64,000 nt of DNA from NCBI GenBank assembly GCA_018340375.1, contig JAFFJZ010000001.1:58458001-58522000 (forward strand), in the 5' to 3' direction. A program made the position numbers and the translations under genes. Below, in pieces: positions 17,670 to 29,611 of the stretch (its first letter is position 1; each line of letters starts with the position of its first letter). The notes beneath the pieces were generated by a model. It was not told the DNA's origin. It saw nothing but the letters and a program-made list of their open reading frames with translations, and ran no database searches. The stretch is from Gonatopus flavifemur. Lineage: Eukaryota > Arthropoda > Insecta > Hymenoptera > Dryinidae.

Positions 17670-19670
17670 GGTGCTGAAATACGATAAAAATGATTATATG
17701 CTTTTTATGAGCAATCAGATCAAGTTCCTCATCGTCACTGATGTACATTTTATATTCAATTTTCACACTCCCTTCGCAATCAGAATGGGTCATTCCACGT
17801 GAAATATTTTTTTCTGGGTTCCTGATAGATGAATCCCATATAGCACTCGAAAAATTCTTTTCCAAGTTCTACGAGAATACTGAAATAACTCTTTGAGTAT
17901 TCTTAAAGGACTCAATAATGCCCCAAGAATTGAATTCTCTCAGGGATTTCCAAGAATTCATGAATTCTAAAAGAGTTCTTAAAGAACGAGGAAATACAAT
18001 TATTCTTCAAACCAACTGATATTTTATGGGCTCTCTGTTGGAAAAGAATTGGAAAAATGATTGCTATCGAGAGCTGTATTTGGTGTGTTAGGTATCAAAA
18101 ACTGATTTCAAAGAATGATCCTCAAATTTTCTATTCATTTCATTCATAATTTGTACCAATAAGCTAAGTAAATGAATGATCATTCAGACAGTACTGACGT
18201 TACTTGTTCAGCTTATAATGATGAACTGAAAGTGACTTTACAAAATTCCCTCTATTCATACTCGAAGGATGTAATTCCTCGTACAATCGATTGCAACAGG
18301 GATCTTTGAAGACACCAGAAGACATTGAAATATCGAAAACAAAACAACGTGATAGTGACTGCCCAAGAATACAAGTTATGTATAAATATGCTCATTTTTA
18401 TGAGCTCGAAACACTGTGCATTTATTTGTGATTCGGAAAACATCAAACGATTTATCTTGAATTTTTTGTACCATCTTTTTGCGACTTGAATGAATATTTT
18501 GAGAGTACAAAATTTTTGAAATGTCATATCTAAATTTGGAAGAAATGTTTGATTCGATAAATTTGTGTACTAACGCAAAATCGATACTTTTTCTGAATGT
18601 ATTGCAAGAGCGCTAAAAAAAAATGCTAACTTTCATATTTGAGAGCATTGTCATACAATGAATATTTTTTCAATTGAAAGACACCAAACAGAAGTAGTTT
18701 TTTCAGATCCTAAAATTTTTGAAATTTACAATTCGGGGATTTCAAATATCGTATTCAAAACAAAAAATACATATCATATTTATGTATAATTAATCCAAGA
18801 AGAAATATGTCAGGTGAATTAAAAATTTGTATTGCGTGAAATGAACCGAATAGATTGTAATGCGGTATAAAAATTCAACGAGCACTGTTCATTTTCAATA
18901 CACGATATTTGAATATTTTTGCTAGAAGTATATTTAGTCTCGGTTCAAACTGTAAAATATTCACTTATTTCACTCAGAGGCAAACATATTTATCGAAAAT
19001 TAAACTGGTTTTTTTTATAGAGCATTCTATGTTCATTGGTTTTATTACTCATCAATTAGATTTGATCTCCTCGACATGAGAGGATAGGGAGAGCAACGAG
19101 ATGTTTTATAGCAAGAATATATTTTCTTTCTAAAACACCTCGCTTTCGAAATCTCACACAAGATATAAGATATTTTCATGTGATTGTTTCCAATGCTGAT
19201 GCTTAGGAATACAACACGAGAAAATTTTGACATATATCGTAAAATCCTCTCGAGTTACGTGCTATTTGTTACGTCTTCTACAAACAACACATACGAAATC
19301 GTTTGGACCTGGTTTTCAAGTTTATCTGCGAATGCATTAATATTAATAGTAGAATGTTATTGACCTACTGAGAACAAGCGGCTTCTTCGCCAATGTATAA
19401 TATGAGAAAACATAGCTTATGCGCATAAAATATTTCCTTGCTCCAAAAAAACAAGTACAGCTCTAAAGAGGGGAAAATCGAGACGTTGCTCGATGTGAAA
19501 ATCTTCTCCAATCATCAAATCTAATGAAGAAAATTTGGCTAAATATTTATTCATCAGAGTTCACATCAAAATTGCAAAAGGATTGACAATGACAATGATC
19601 TTTCTGATCTTTTGTAAAAACTTCAAGATCATTTGAAGGTAAGGTTTGTTTGTGAAACATATCTTGTCGT

Positions 19671-20285
19671 TCTGTGCTAAAACTGGCTGTCAGAAACTGT
19701 CAGAGAATTTTCACAAGTTTCCGGCTATGCTTTTTTCGATGGCAATTATTGTTAATAACTCTAAGAAATTTCACCAGGTTTATTAAGAGTCTAACTAAGA
19801 GCCACAGAAAACCGTTCAAACACTTCCAGAACGTATCTATCCGCTTTCTAAAGTTTTTAAAGTGAGGTTTCACTCTTCAGCCAGCCAAAAGTGAGCCTGT
19901 CGAAATTTTGAGTAAAATTTCCACTCTTTTAGAGTGATATTCTAAGGTTTGAGGTTAGAAACTCACAGCCACTCGAATTCTAGACCCAATTTTTCACTCT
20001 AAAAGAGTGAGGATTCACTCGAAACGAGTGAAAATCCCACTTGAAGCAGACTGGCTCACTTCTGAGACTTAGTGGAGTGGAACACGTGATTTTTCACTCT
20101 TTCAGATTTAGAGAGCGATTGTATAAGTTTTTTACATCACGGAAAAAACTTTTGACCGGTTTTTTGTAACTTTCAGAACCTCATCGGACCTAGTAACATT
20201 TCTAAGGGTTTTTGTTAGCAATTGCCATGACAAAAAAAAACAGTCAGGAATTTATAGAAACGTTTTGACCGGTTCTGACGGTCAT
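19671..20285. repeat. old degenerate inverted repeat
   Basis: The ends GGCTGTCAGAAACTGTCA (left) and TGACCGGTTCTGACGGTCA (right) pair imperfectly, and the arms share further blocks such as 'atggcaatt'. The middle has several copies of CACTCTAAAAGAGTGA-like motifs. Probably an aged MITE or two overlapping elements. Confidence 0.35.
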
Positions 20286-21568
20286 TTTTAGCAGAGTTTA
20301 TTTTGCACTCGAGTTTTTTGGATGGAGCAAAGAATGCAAAAATCTCATGGAATGATTTTTTTCCCATAGAAATACAATTTTAAGGGAATGACCTTTGTGA
20401 CCTTGAATGATATTTGCAAGAGAAAATTGGAGGGCAGTTTCTTGTTCTATTCAAATTCATCCAAAATTTGTATGTGGAAGATTTCCTCTGATGAAAAATA
20501 TCCCGACCAATAAAATAGAATTGGGAGTTTCATATAAGAACGAGTAAGGCGAGGGAAGGCGAAGTAATACTTTTTCTTTCCCCAATTCGTTTTATTTTAT
20601 TGTTGGATGAGGGATGAACTTGAACTGGAAAAAGAATCTTTTTCTTGGATTTGTCTTATTTCTTCAATTTGTGCCTTAATATGCCTTTTACTAGGATAAA
20701 TTATTCCATCTGAATACTTCAAACCTTACCCAATCCTTCTATCACGTTGTACCATCCAAATTTGTGTTATTGAGTTAATCCCTCAAGTAATATTAGATTA
20801 GTCCATTTGAGTTAGACTGAGGTTATATCAACCTTCATTCAGTATGCTCATAAAACTCTCCTACAATATCCATTTTCGAATTAATTTAAAAATGTTCCCT
20901 TGAAATCTGAAATACTCTTTCTGTGACACTTTGTGTATTGTTATAAAGAACCTCGCAGTATTCGAATTGATAATATCAATTTTGGAATTGGTTCAACAGA
21001 TGTCTCGTTATCAAAGCTGATAATCGATAACTCGATTATGAAACTGATGATATACAATAATCAAAAAACAACAGCGATTTTGCACATAAAATATCATCTT
21101 TGTTTAAAGTTCAATGAAAAATCAAAGAGCATGATCAAAAAAGCTGCACGATTGAAACATCTCTGAATGAAATACAAAGTCGATATCATGGATTCCATCA
21201 ATCAAATATCCCCACTTTGATAATTGGAAACAAAATTATGTCTCATGATCTTCTGGAATTCGGTTACTGATTTCTATACTTGAAGGTCAAAAAGGACGTC
21301 CTATGAAGCACAAGCGCAAGCGCACCATAAAAATAGATCCTCCGATTCAGGATGAATTCAATGAGAAATTATTTGATGTTTATTAAACTCGAATAAAATA
21401 TTTATTCATCAAAATCCGGCATACGACCAGGGGAACGAAGGAAAAAAGAATAGGAAGAAATTGATGAGAGTTCATGCACCTCCGCAAGAATAATATTAGA
21501 ACCACAGAAGATGAGGGGGAAAGCTTTTTTTAAACTGCCCCATGCAGCGAGTGCAAGTATAGAAGGAG

Positions 21569-21590
21569 ATATATATATATATATATATAT
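21569..21590. repeat. (AT)11 microsatellite
   Basis: Uninterrupted AT dinucleotide run. Confidence 0.95.
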
Positions 21591-22165
21591 CATTGATTCA
21601 ATCAACAGGCTTGCGAGTAACATCTGACAAAATACCGATACTCGGTGCCTGCGCATCGAATAATGGATTGTACTGTGAGATAACACTGTGTTGTAGTAAC
21701 CGAACCTGTCCATGCATCGACACCAACATGTGCTCTACCGCACCGATATCAAATATCAAAATGATATGATTCACAAGGATGAATGAATTTCGTACAATTT
21801 CATCGAAATATGAAATTATATTCATGATACGTTGATCCTTGAATCAAATCGCTAACGATTTAAACCAGAAGCTCGTTATTAAGAAAAAATATTGAAGCCG
21901 ATTTGAAATGTGATATCGATAATCACCCTGATATGGGATAATTGGAATGTTACAAATCATTGACATCGAATAATTGCGATAAGAAATCGCTTGGATATCA
22001 GTTCACCGTAATTGCATGTTGAGTGATTTCATTGACTGCGAGAAGATGATAAATAGGATGCCCGGTTTCAATTGAAAGTATGTAAGTACGAGTGATGCAG
22101 GTGCACGCATTGGAATTTCTTCTAATTAAATTGATGGAATGGAATATTATCACTGAGAATCTTAC

Positions 22166-22312
22166 CTGTTTGATATAATTGATAATGCAATCAGTTCACA
22201 GAGTACTCTTTGACACTACGATTACTAGGTTAGGAGAAACAGTTGTAACCAGTTCATTCACTGTTGTAATACACAACTGAGTAGACCGACTGACAGTTCA
22301 CAGGCGTGTGTT
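22166..22312 (-). other. non-coding first exon of LDH B
   Basis: On the minus strand the segment from about 30 bp below the TATA box runs to a clear donor (AACAG|GTAAGATT, exon end 22166). It has no useful long frame and fits a 5' UTR exon joined to the acceptor at 17673, directly in front of the LDH B ATG. The exact start of transcription is estimated from the TATA position. Assignment to gene B is inference: no other minus-strand gene lies between. Confidence 0.5.
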
Positions 22313-22320
22313 TGGTAAGG

Positions 22321-22329
22321 TGACCTTGC
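22321..22329 (-). promoter_or_regulatory. ERR-type response element (GCAAGGTCA)
   Basis: The minus strand reads GCAAGGTCA, one base from the TCAAGGTCA site of estrogen-related receptors. In Drosophila the ERR homolog directly activates Ldh and other glycolytic genes. The site lies between the TATA box and the expected start of LDH B, an unusually close position, so it may also be chance. Confidence 0.4.
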
Positions 22330-22334
22330 CCCTT

Positions 22335-22343
22335 CTTTTTATA
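22335..22343 (-). promoter_or_regulatory. TATA box of LDH B
   Basis: TATAAAAAG on the minus strand, followed by an exon-like stretch ending in a strong donor at 22166. Spacing puts the start of transcription near 22312. Confidence 0.55.
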
Positions 22344-22933
22344 CCTTCCCGTTAGTCGCACGCAGGTTTCAAAGAACCATGCTTATGTCGAAGAATAAAG
22401 CGCAGTTCCCTAATTTTCATTTTTTCGTTGCGTTTGCATTCGATTCTTCGAGATTTGTTTTAAATGTTGAGATGTTGGCGCGCGTGTGCTTGAAATCACG
22501 TAATTTGATGAAATTTCACGGAAGAAAGCCGTCACATGCGCACGCCTGTGCCTTGTATGATGCAACAAGCGTTTGAAATAGTATAATCGATCTGGAGGGA
22601 GATGAAACATCCGTACGCTTTATTTAATCGTAAAATGACCAATGAAATGATAAATAAAGAATTTTATTACTCACAATTTCCCTTCAAGTTCGGAAAATGG
22701 TTGGAATCGATTTTTTCGAAATTCGATTGCCGATAATATACAACAGTTGTGATGTTTATTTAGGATGATATATCCCAGTATAGCACGAAAGTGCCGGTAA
22801 ACTACTGCCAAAATTCCGCTGGGTTATATTCAATGGGTACAGTATAAAAAATTATATAGCATGGTCGTGGAACGTTGATTTTTGTGAATGTACTACGAAA
22901 ATATATTGAATATATTTAACTGCATAGAATGTA

Positions 22934-23180
22934 CCCAGATAGAAAAATGTCTCAATAATGCCATCATCATGGTGACATGCACGCCAAGAAATGTTTGCAT
23001 CATGGTACCAAGGTGTTTCCGCATAAAGCATTTTTATTGGTAGCAAAACGAGGTGATGGTACCATAATGAAGACATAATGTTTACATTTTATGCATCATT
23101 GCAATCTGAGCGAAGTTTATGATAGTATGTTTACGGCGGATTAGGTTACAAAATATTTGGGGCATGGTTTTCTATCTGGG
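22934..23180. repeat. TA-flanked MITE, CCCAGATAGAAAA termini
   Basis: CCCAGATAGAAAA at the left and TTTTCTATCTGGG at the right are perfect inverses, flanked by TA at 22932-22933 and 23181-23182. The 247-bp interior is non-coding. Confidence 0.8.
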
Positions 23181-23458
23181 TATGTAATGAAAATATTCTA
23201 TGAGTATTTCTGGGGACGTGGTTGTGCTGCTTGAAGATGGCATGACACGAATTATTTAGAATACAATCAAACCATATTCCAATCTGATACATCATGATTG
23301 AAACTATACAAAGAGTAAAATTTCATCATATGAAGCCATCTGTTGATGCGTTTGATGGTAAGTGATAATATAAAATTCAGAAAAGAATCCATACCATGTT
23401 TTAGCCATAGCTAAATATGTTTAGCGAATTTCTACGTTTCTAAAAATAATGATACCGT

Positions 23459-24100
23459 CCCAGTAAACACACGCACGTTTTAAAAACGCCAAAAACAGTC
23501 AATAACCACACGCTGTGAATTAGTCATATTCTTGCGTTGATTCAACGTAAAAATGTTGCGGCAGATCACGCCTTTTTCAACGATAAAATAACGTCATATC
23601 AACGTTTTGAGCATCGTTTAAAAGACGTCAAATATTGACGTGTCCTAATGATGGTTCTAAAACGTGAATAGAATCCAACAAATTATTTTGAAAACTTTTC
23701 ATTCAATATCGAGAACAATAGTATTTCTGAGTATGACAGAATTTAGAAAGTAAGCCACACTATTTACTATTTCGATCTTTGTTGAAATTTTAACCATTGT
23801 TTGGTTTCGTTCGACATTTTTAGTAGAATATCTTTAATTCAAGTTCAAACACAAGGTGTTATGAACACATTTTAAACGCGTGATTCAAACCCGTTCTAAA
23901 CACGTTTTTTGAGGACGTCGTTTGATGGTTATTTTTTAATATTAGTTTAAATTACACGTCATCAAAATGTAATTCCTGGTCGTCTATTTCCCTATCAAAT
24001 TTCAACTAAAAATCAACGTTATGAAATCAACGACTGACGTCCGTTTGACAGTCTAACGTTCTTTCAACGTTGAAATAACGTGTGTGTGTGTTTATTGGGG
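23459..24100. repeat. MITE, ~640 bp, CCCAGTAAACACACG termini
   Basis: The left end CCCAGTAAACACACGCACG is mirrored by CGTGTGTGTGTGTTTATTGGGG at the right. The interior is rich in 'aacgt' and 'gacgt' motifs in both orientations and has no coding frame. Confidence 0.65.
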
Positions 24101-24383
24101 TTTGTTAGTACGTTTTCATTCATTTTCATCCATTGATTCTTATCAGTGCTATGATATATTCTTCCAATTATATATTTCATAAAACAAAAGTCTATGTGTG
24201 ACAGGGGATAATGTGAGTAGAATTCAGAACTATAGAGACATCGGTTACTCAATTTCTTAAAAGAAACAGAGAACCAAAGTGGAAAGATTTTCAAAATTAT
24301 TGGCAATGGTATCATTATACTAACCACACTGTAAAAATTTCCACGGTAAAATTCCTATAAATTTATATGAAATAATGAACATA

Positions 24384-25329
24384 AGGGAGTGTACGGTAGG
24401 GTGGGACGGCTTTTGGTTTTGCCCTATAATTTTTGATCAAGTCCATTTTATAGAGACTTAAGTAGATCATTGGAAAGCTAGAAGGCTCAGCTTACTTCTT
24501 GCTGGAGTGACTACATTGATTATGTTGAGTAGAAAAATTTTATAGCCATTTTTGTGGAACATCGATTTTTGCACAGAAAAAAATTTGTACGGTAGTGTGG
24601 GACACTTTAAAAAATCCACCAAAATTGGCAAAATATGAAGTAAAAACACCAAAAATGTGAAGAAAACCAAATTGCATTTATTTAAAAAACTTCCAATGGC
24701 AAAAACAACAACAAAAAATGGCATTTGAACCATTTTATTCGTCGTCTTCTTCATCACCGTCAGAAGCGCAATGTTTACATGTAAAGTAGCTGGTTGTCAT
24801 GGCAGCGCACTTTAAATGTACTTAATTTATATACTTACTTCTTTTGAATCGTAATTTACTGGGGGAGGCAACTAACGAGACGGACAGTTCACTTTCAAAC
24901 CACTTCTATTGAATAAAACACAATCGATTAATATTACAATGGTGTCCCACACCACCGTACAAACGGTGTCCCGCACTAGGGAATGACAGCCATTTTTATC
25001 ATTACAGAAAAAAATTGAGGTGTGCATATTTTGGCTTGAATTAATATTTCATCATAAAATATAATGAAAACACTTCCCATATATGCATTACATTTACCTT
25101 TTTCACTAGATTTCATTGCAATTATAGCACTCACAAGAACTTGGGAAAAAACTTTTTTTCTAATTTTGACACACGATGTTTGGGCGCAATAAAATTAATG
25201 CGACTATTCGCTTCAGTGTTAGCTCAAAAACTAGCTCATGTCATAAGGGCAGTTTGACAGTAGTCAGTGTCGCCATATTTGCACTCTGTCAAAAAAAAAA
25301 CGGGTGTCCCGCACTACCGTACACTCCCT
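24384..25329. mobile_element. non-autonomous DNA transposon, AGGGAGTGTACGG ends
   Basis: AGGGAGTGTACGGTAG at the left is mirrored by CTACCGTACACTCCCT at the right, with TA on both sides (24382-24383 and 25330-25331). The motif 'gtgtccc.cac.accgtac' recurs inside in both orientations near both ends, forming sub-terminal repeats. No transposase frame remains. Inserted inside the MITE 24327-25646. Confidence 0.75.
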
Positions 25330-25498
25330 TATACATGCCTTAGGAATTTTCCTTACTTGTTCGGAAATTTCCTGTAAAATGATAGTAAAAATCCCATACA
25401 ATTTAGAATTTTCAGTTAAATTTATGGGAAATTTCATGCTTATATATCGGAAATTGATTTCTCATTCGGTGATTGGAATTTCCCGGTGGCCGTATACA

Positions 25499-25617
25499 CA
25501 CGGAAAAAAAGATGATGTTGGATTTACAATGTTTCGTTCGATCACCATAGAAACATTAGGGGTTTCTATGGTGATCGAACGAAATGTTGTAAATCCAACA
25601 TCATCTTTTTTTCCGTG
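25499..25617. repeat. near-perfect palindrome of 119 bp
   Basis: Two arms of about 55 bp are almost exact inverses, starting CACGGAAAAAAAGATGATG and meeting at 'ttaggggt'. It is inserted in the same host MITE as the larger element at 24384-25329. Such a perfect palindrome is young or under gene conversion. Confidence 0.8.
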
Positions 25618-26508
25618 CAGGAAAATTCCGATTATTTTTTACAGTGCACCTTGACGTTGTAGAACTAATCATTTTAATGTAGAATCAAGTGTTTGGTTAA
25701 AACTGACCTCTAAATCATGCCTTGACATATGATTCTTTTCCAATGCATTTATATTCGCAGTCTTGAATATCATTCCAAGTTATGCAGGGCATAGGGGAAT
25801 GGACGATCGATATTTCCATTTGATACATCCATGGTTCAAACAAGACAATTTTTCTTATCTTGAATTCAACCGATAACTATGACTTCAAAAGAGTATAATG
25901 AATGTTCATTGAACTGGGTAATATTATTTTTTCTCTGAATGACCAATCCATCTCTTTTGTAAACTGAAATTAAAGAAAACAGAAGCTTTCATAATGCGTG
26001 GGATCGGGATGTGCAGAATAATTTTGTGAAGAATCGAAGCCATCCTCAACAGTTGATTCTGGACATATATTCTGATGCAAAATCGATATGAAGGTGTATT
26101 AAAAATAAACTAGAATCATTGGTAAAAGAATCTTCACGTCTCTGGGACGTGATTGTTTGTTATGGAAAAAAGACAAGCTCGAGGTGATCACGATTATCGT
26201 CCAACCGCAAATCAGATGCATCTTTTACATTACGTCTATGAAAATGATTAAATGTATTTTTCATTATTTCAGTGGGAGACCCAATGGATATCTGATGTCA
26301 TCAACGTGTATTTGTATTTCATTCGCTTCTCGTTATTGAATAGAATTATGAATATTTAATGTAAGTCTATCTAATTTTTTTGTTGTTTCGTGGCAATCAT
26401 AGATACATTTTATACAAGAGAAATAAGAGAAAATATAGTTGGCGGGAAAAGAAACCGAAGGAAAAGTAAAAAAAGAAGAAGAGAGGTGATAAAGAAAAGA
26501 AAGCTATA

Positions 26509-28540
26509 CAGGGTGGGGCATTTAAAGTGTCGCGGGCGTTTTTTCCAAAAATAAAATGAGATACGAGAAAATTTTTCGGACAAAAATTGTAGGGTATCGA
26601 GGGGGACATCCGATGGTGGCCTTGGCTTTGACCTCAAATCTCATCTTCAAGGGCATTCTGAGGTCAACTCTTGTTTTTTAAATAGCATCCCATATTCTTT
26701 ACTGCAGATTTGGATTCCAGGTCAAAAACCAAGAAACTTTTGTCTGAACCATTTTCCTGAAATCCGCAAAGATGGCGCTCTAATCGATATTGTTCCATAC
26801 TGAATCTGACATTAGAATAACTCGAAAACGAAGGGTCTTGGAGGAGAATGTTTCGGACAAAAGTTGTCTGATTCCAAGGGGGACCCCTTGAACTGAAACG
26901 GAGGTGATGGGGTATAACAGACAAAACACAACACATTTCAATCGTCTACATCACTTGGATAACTTTAATGCAGTAGATGCTCAAAATGATGGCCTTCGAC
27001 TTCAATACACATTTCAAAACGTTTTACAAAAGATTGCTGAACTCGTGCTAAAATATCTTCATTGATGCTCGCGCATGCATTGATGATTCGTTGACGCATA
27101 TTCTCAGGTGTAGTCGGTGCTTGTTGATAAATTGTATCTTTTATGTATCCCCATAAAAAAAAATCTGGAGAAGTAAGATCCGGAGAACGGGCAGGCCAAT
27201 GAACTGGTCCACGACGTCCTATCCATCGTCCAGGATAATCTCTGTCCAATATTTCTCGAGCTGTGACTGCATAATGGGATGGACAACCATCGTGTTGATA
27301 CCACATATTCAATCGTTCCTGAATAGGTATGTCTTCAAGTAATGTTGGAAGTACTTGATCTAAGAAATGTCTGTACTTCTCTCCATTGAGCGTATCTGCA
27401 ATGAAGTACGGTCCAATTACTCGAGATCGAAAAATACCACACCAAACATTCACAGCCCATTGCCTTTGATGCTCTACTTGACGTAACCATCTTGGATTTT
27501 CTGTCGCCCAGTAATGCATATTATGTCGATTTACTTGACCATGATTGGTGAACGTCGACTCATCAGAAAATAATATGTTGATGAAGTTGTTATTGTGCAC
27601 TTGCGCTAGACCCCATCGACAAAACTGTACACGATTTTCGAAATCATCACCGTGAAGGTCTTGATGCAAACAAATGTGATACGGATGGAATTTGTGAGGT
27701 TTCAGTATTCGAAGAACACTTCTTCGAAAAATTCCCGAATGGAGTTCAATTTCACGAGAGCTCACGTGTGGATTATTGGCTACTGCAGCTAGTACATTAA
27801 CTTCCGCATTTTCTCCGCTAACAGTTCTCATTCGATGTCGTTTTTCCCTTGTAACACTTCCCGTTTCTGAGAATAATTTTGTAATGTGTTGAAAATACCT
27901 AATGGATGGCGTTGTTCTTTCAGGAAATCGTTCTGCATACAAGTCATATGCTTGTCTGGGGTTCTTATGCACTTCACCGTAAATGTAGATCATATCGATC
28001 TTTTCAGAAACCGTGTATCGGATATCCATGATTTTCAATTTGTCATAAACCAAGTAATAATCAAATGTAACTGACAAACTGACTTTCAAAATCGTGAATT
28101 TTCACTGAACCCCGTCGTTTGTTTACATCGCGTGAGCTCTGAATGGTGGTAATGTAGACGATTGAAATGTGTTGTGTATTGACAACTTTTGTACGAAACA
28201 TTCTTTTGCAAGACCCTTCGTTTTCGAGTTATTCGAATGTCAGATTCAAAATGGAACAATATCGATTAGAGCGCCATTTTTGCGGATTTCAGGAAAATGG
28301 TTCAGACAAAAGTTTCTTGGTTTTTGACCTAGAATCCAAATCTGCAGTAAAAAATATAAGATGCTATTTAAAAAACAAGAGTTGATCTCAGAATGCCCTT
28401 GAAGATGAGATTTGAGGTCAAAGCCAAGGCCACCATCGGATGTCCCCCTCGGTGCCCTACAACTTTTGTCCGAAAAATTTTCTCGTATCTCACTTTATTT
28501 TTGGAAAAAACGCCCGCGACACTTTAAATGCCCCACCCTG
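26509..28540 (-). mobile_element. mariner-type (DD41D) transposon with long TIRs
   Basis: Complete 2032-bp element. It starts CAGGGTGGGGCATTTAAAGTG and ends with the inverse, flanked by TA at 26507-26508 and 28541-28542. The terminal inverted repeats are very long for the superfamily: about 435 bp at the left (to ~26945) and about 390 bp at the right (from ~28151); the right arm lacks an internal ~55-bp block present in the left. A single open transposase frame lies between them. Confidence 0.9.
26965..28089 (-). CDS. mariner-type transposase, DD41D
   Basis: An uninterrupted 374-codon frame (or 354 from the second Met, at MDIRYTVSEK, the likelier natural start). The N-terminal ~120 residues form the helix-turn-helix DNA-binding part (IRYFQHITKLF, SSREIELHSG). 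The catalytic core follows: Asp in LFSDESTFTNHG, Asp in YQHDGCPSHY, and a third Asp in SPDLTSPDFFLWG. There are 41 residues between the second and third acids, hence DD41D, a spacing known from the rosa group of Tc1/mariner elements. WPARSPD and the NVWCG motif are typical. It cuts and pastes the flanking element at TA sites. No stop or frameshift is present, so the copy may be recent or active. Confidence 0.9.
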   Translation of the reverse strand: MKVSLSVTFDYYLVYDKLKIMDIRYTVSEKIDMIYIYGEVHKNPRQAYDLYAERFPERTTPSIRYFQHITKLFSETGSVTREKRHRMRTVSGENAEVNVLAAVANNPHVSSREIELHSGIFRRSVLRILKPHKFHPYHICLHQDLHGDDFENRVQFCRWGLAQVHNNNFINILFSDESTFTNHGQVNRHNMHYWATENPRWLRQVEHQRQWAVNVWCGIFRSRVIGPYFIADTLNGEKYRHFLDQVLPTLLEDIPIQERLNMWYQHDGCPSHYAVTAREILDRDYPGRWIGRRGPVHWPARSPDLTSPDFFLWGYIKDTIYQQAPTTPENMRQRIINACASINEDILARVQQSFVKRFEMCIEVEGHHFEHLLH

Positions 28541-28542
28541 TA

Positions 28543-28913
28543 TACTGATACTTGAAGAGGCAGAAGAAACGAGAAATATTTCTTGGGATTCATAAAATAT
28601 TCAATCAAATGCCCCGAATAAATTGGTCTTCTAAATAAATAATTTATGCACCACAAGTAATCAATTTTGTTCATTAAATTGAATATTCAATTTCTATAAA
28701 GAAATATTTTACGGAGAGAGGACAAATAAATATTCTTTCCAGTGTACGAAAAAAATACTCTTAGAGACAATCGGAAACCTTTGAAAGTATTTTTGTTTTC
28801 GTGTTTTCTTCATAAAATTTTAGCAAAATGATTTTAATTTGACCCTATCTGGAAAACTTGACGAGATAGGCGATTGTATTTTTTGTACCGGTTTCTCATT
28901 GAAACAAGGTTAA
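28543..28913. other. non-coding AT-rich spacer
   Basis: Nothing recognisable on either strand between the mariner element and the candidate frame at 28914. Confidence 0.5.
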
Positions 28914-29183
28914 TCAAATTGATAGAATTAATTTGTATCCTTCCGATGAACACATTGGTCCATGTCTCTTGCAATCGTAAGCCTTTTGCCCATAAGCGTC
29001 CAAATACTTTTCATCATTCATGTATGATAATTCGGTAAGATGATGCAGATTATTCTTGCAGGGAGTCATAAATTTGGGTGTTCTCGCAGATCGCATACAT
29101 TGTACCAACCGGTGAATCACTCGAGGCGAGACACTAGTTGCTTGCGAGCCACGCTGACGCAATGAACGATCACATGCTCGCAA
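28914..29183 (-). CDS. unrecognised cysteine-containing reading frame
   Basis: A minus-strand frame of about 89 codons ends at a TGA (28914-28916). It lacks an upstream ATG in frame: directly upstream in the same frame is a TGA (near 29211), and beyond that an ATG near 29265 (MKQTCNVPCIV). The C-terminal half, including YMNDEKYLDAYGQKAYDC and RHGPMC, has a coding look, with spaced cysteines. A TATA box lies upstream at 29342-29352. It may be a terminal exon reached by splicing, a gene broken by one stop, or chance. I do not recognise the family and assign no function. Confidence 0.25.
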   Translation of the reverse strand: MRACDRSLRQRGSQATSVSPRVIHRLVQCMRSARTPKFMTPCKNNLHHLTELSYMNDEKYLDAYGQKAYDCKRHGPMCSSEGYKLILSI

Positions 29184-29341
29184 GTTCAGTGAAATAATAC
29201 GTGAGAATGGTCATTGATCCTTTTCAGTTCGTACAATGCAAGGGACGTTACACGTCTGTTTCATATTTCAGCTCCATCTCTTTCTCCCCAGCAAATAATA
29301 ATCTTTCCACCACACAGCTCCTCTTGGGAGGCTTGAAGCAT

Positions 29342-29352
29342 CTTTTTATATA
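29342..29352 (-). promoter_or_regulatory. TATA box, minus strand
   Basis: TATATAAAAAG on the minus strand, about 75-80 bp upstream of an ATG in the frame that continues toward 28914. Confidence 0.35.
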
Positions 29353-29611
29353 CCTACGTGAGGTGGTCCACGTAACACAATAAGTTATTTTCTGATGTAA
29401 GCCAGATGAGTTAACGCGCAATCTATGAAATTTTCATTCGTTCTAGGAAGTTTTTATAGAACATCTGCATTCGATGTTCCAAATGTGAAGTGTTTTGTGA
29501 TTACCACTGTTCTTTTCTATACTCTTGAAATAATGTTTCTTCGAATTAAAAGAGTTATGAGAAGCTTATAAAAGAGTGAAAATGTTACTCTTATGGTATC
29601 ATTTCAGCAAA

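Larger units (their letters stand above)
17674..22165 (-). other. 5' UTR intron of LDH B
   Basis: Proposed 4.5-kb intron between the non-coding first exon (donor GTAAGATT at 22165) and the acceptor just before the LDH B start codon. It holds a degenerate inverted repeat (19671-20285), an AT microsatellite (21569-21590) and no coding exon that I could support. Long first introns of this kind often carry enhancers; nothing specific could be recognised. Confidence 0.5.
24327..25646. repeat. MITE interrupted by two later insertions
   Basis: CACTGTAAAAATTTCC at the left pairs with the TTTTTTACAGTG end at the right. Between them lie two other elements (24384-25329 and 25499-25617). With both removed only about 255 bp of AT-rich host element remains, the normal size for this family. 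Confidence 0.6.
22344..26506. other. repeat-rich intergenic region
   Basis: No gene could be supported on either strand. The interval is built largely of MITEs: 22934-23180, 23459-24100 and the nested group 24327-25646. Remaining single-copy sequence is AT-rich and has no recognisable coding motif. Confidence 0.6.
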
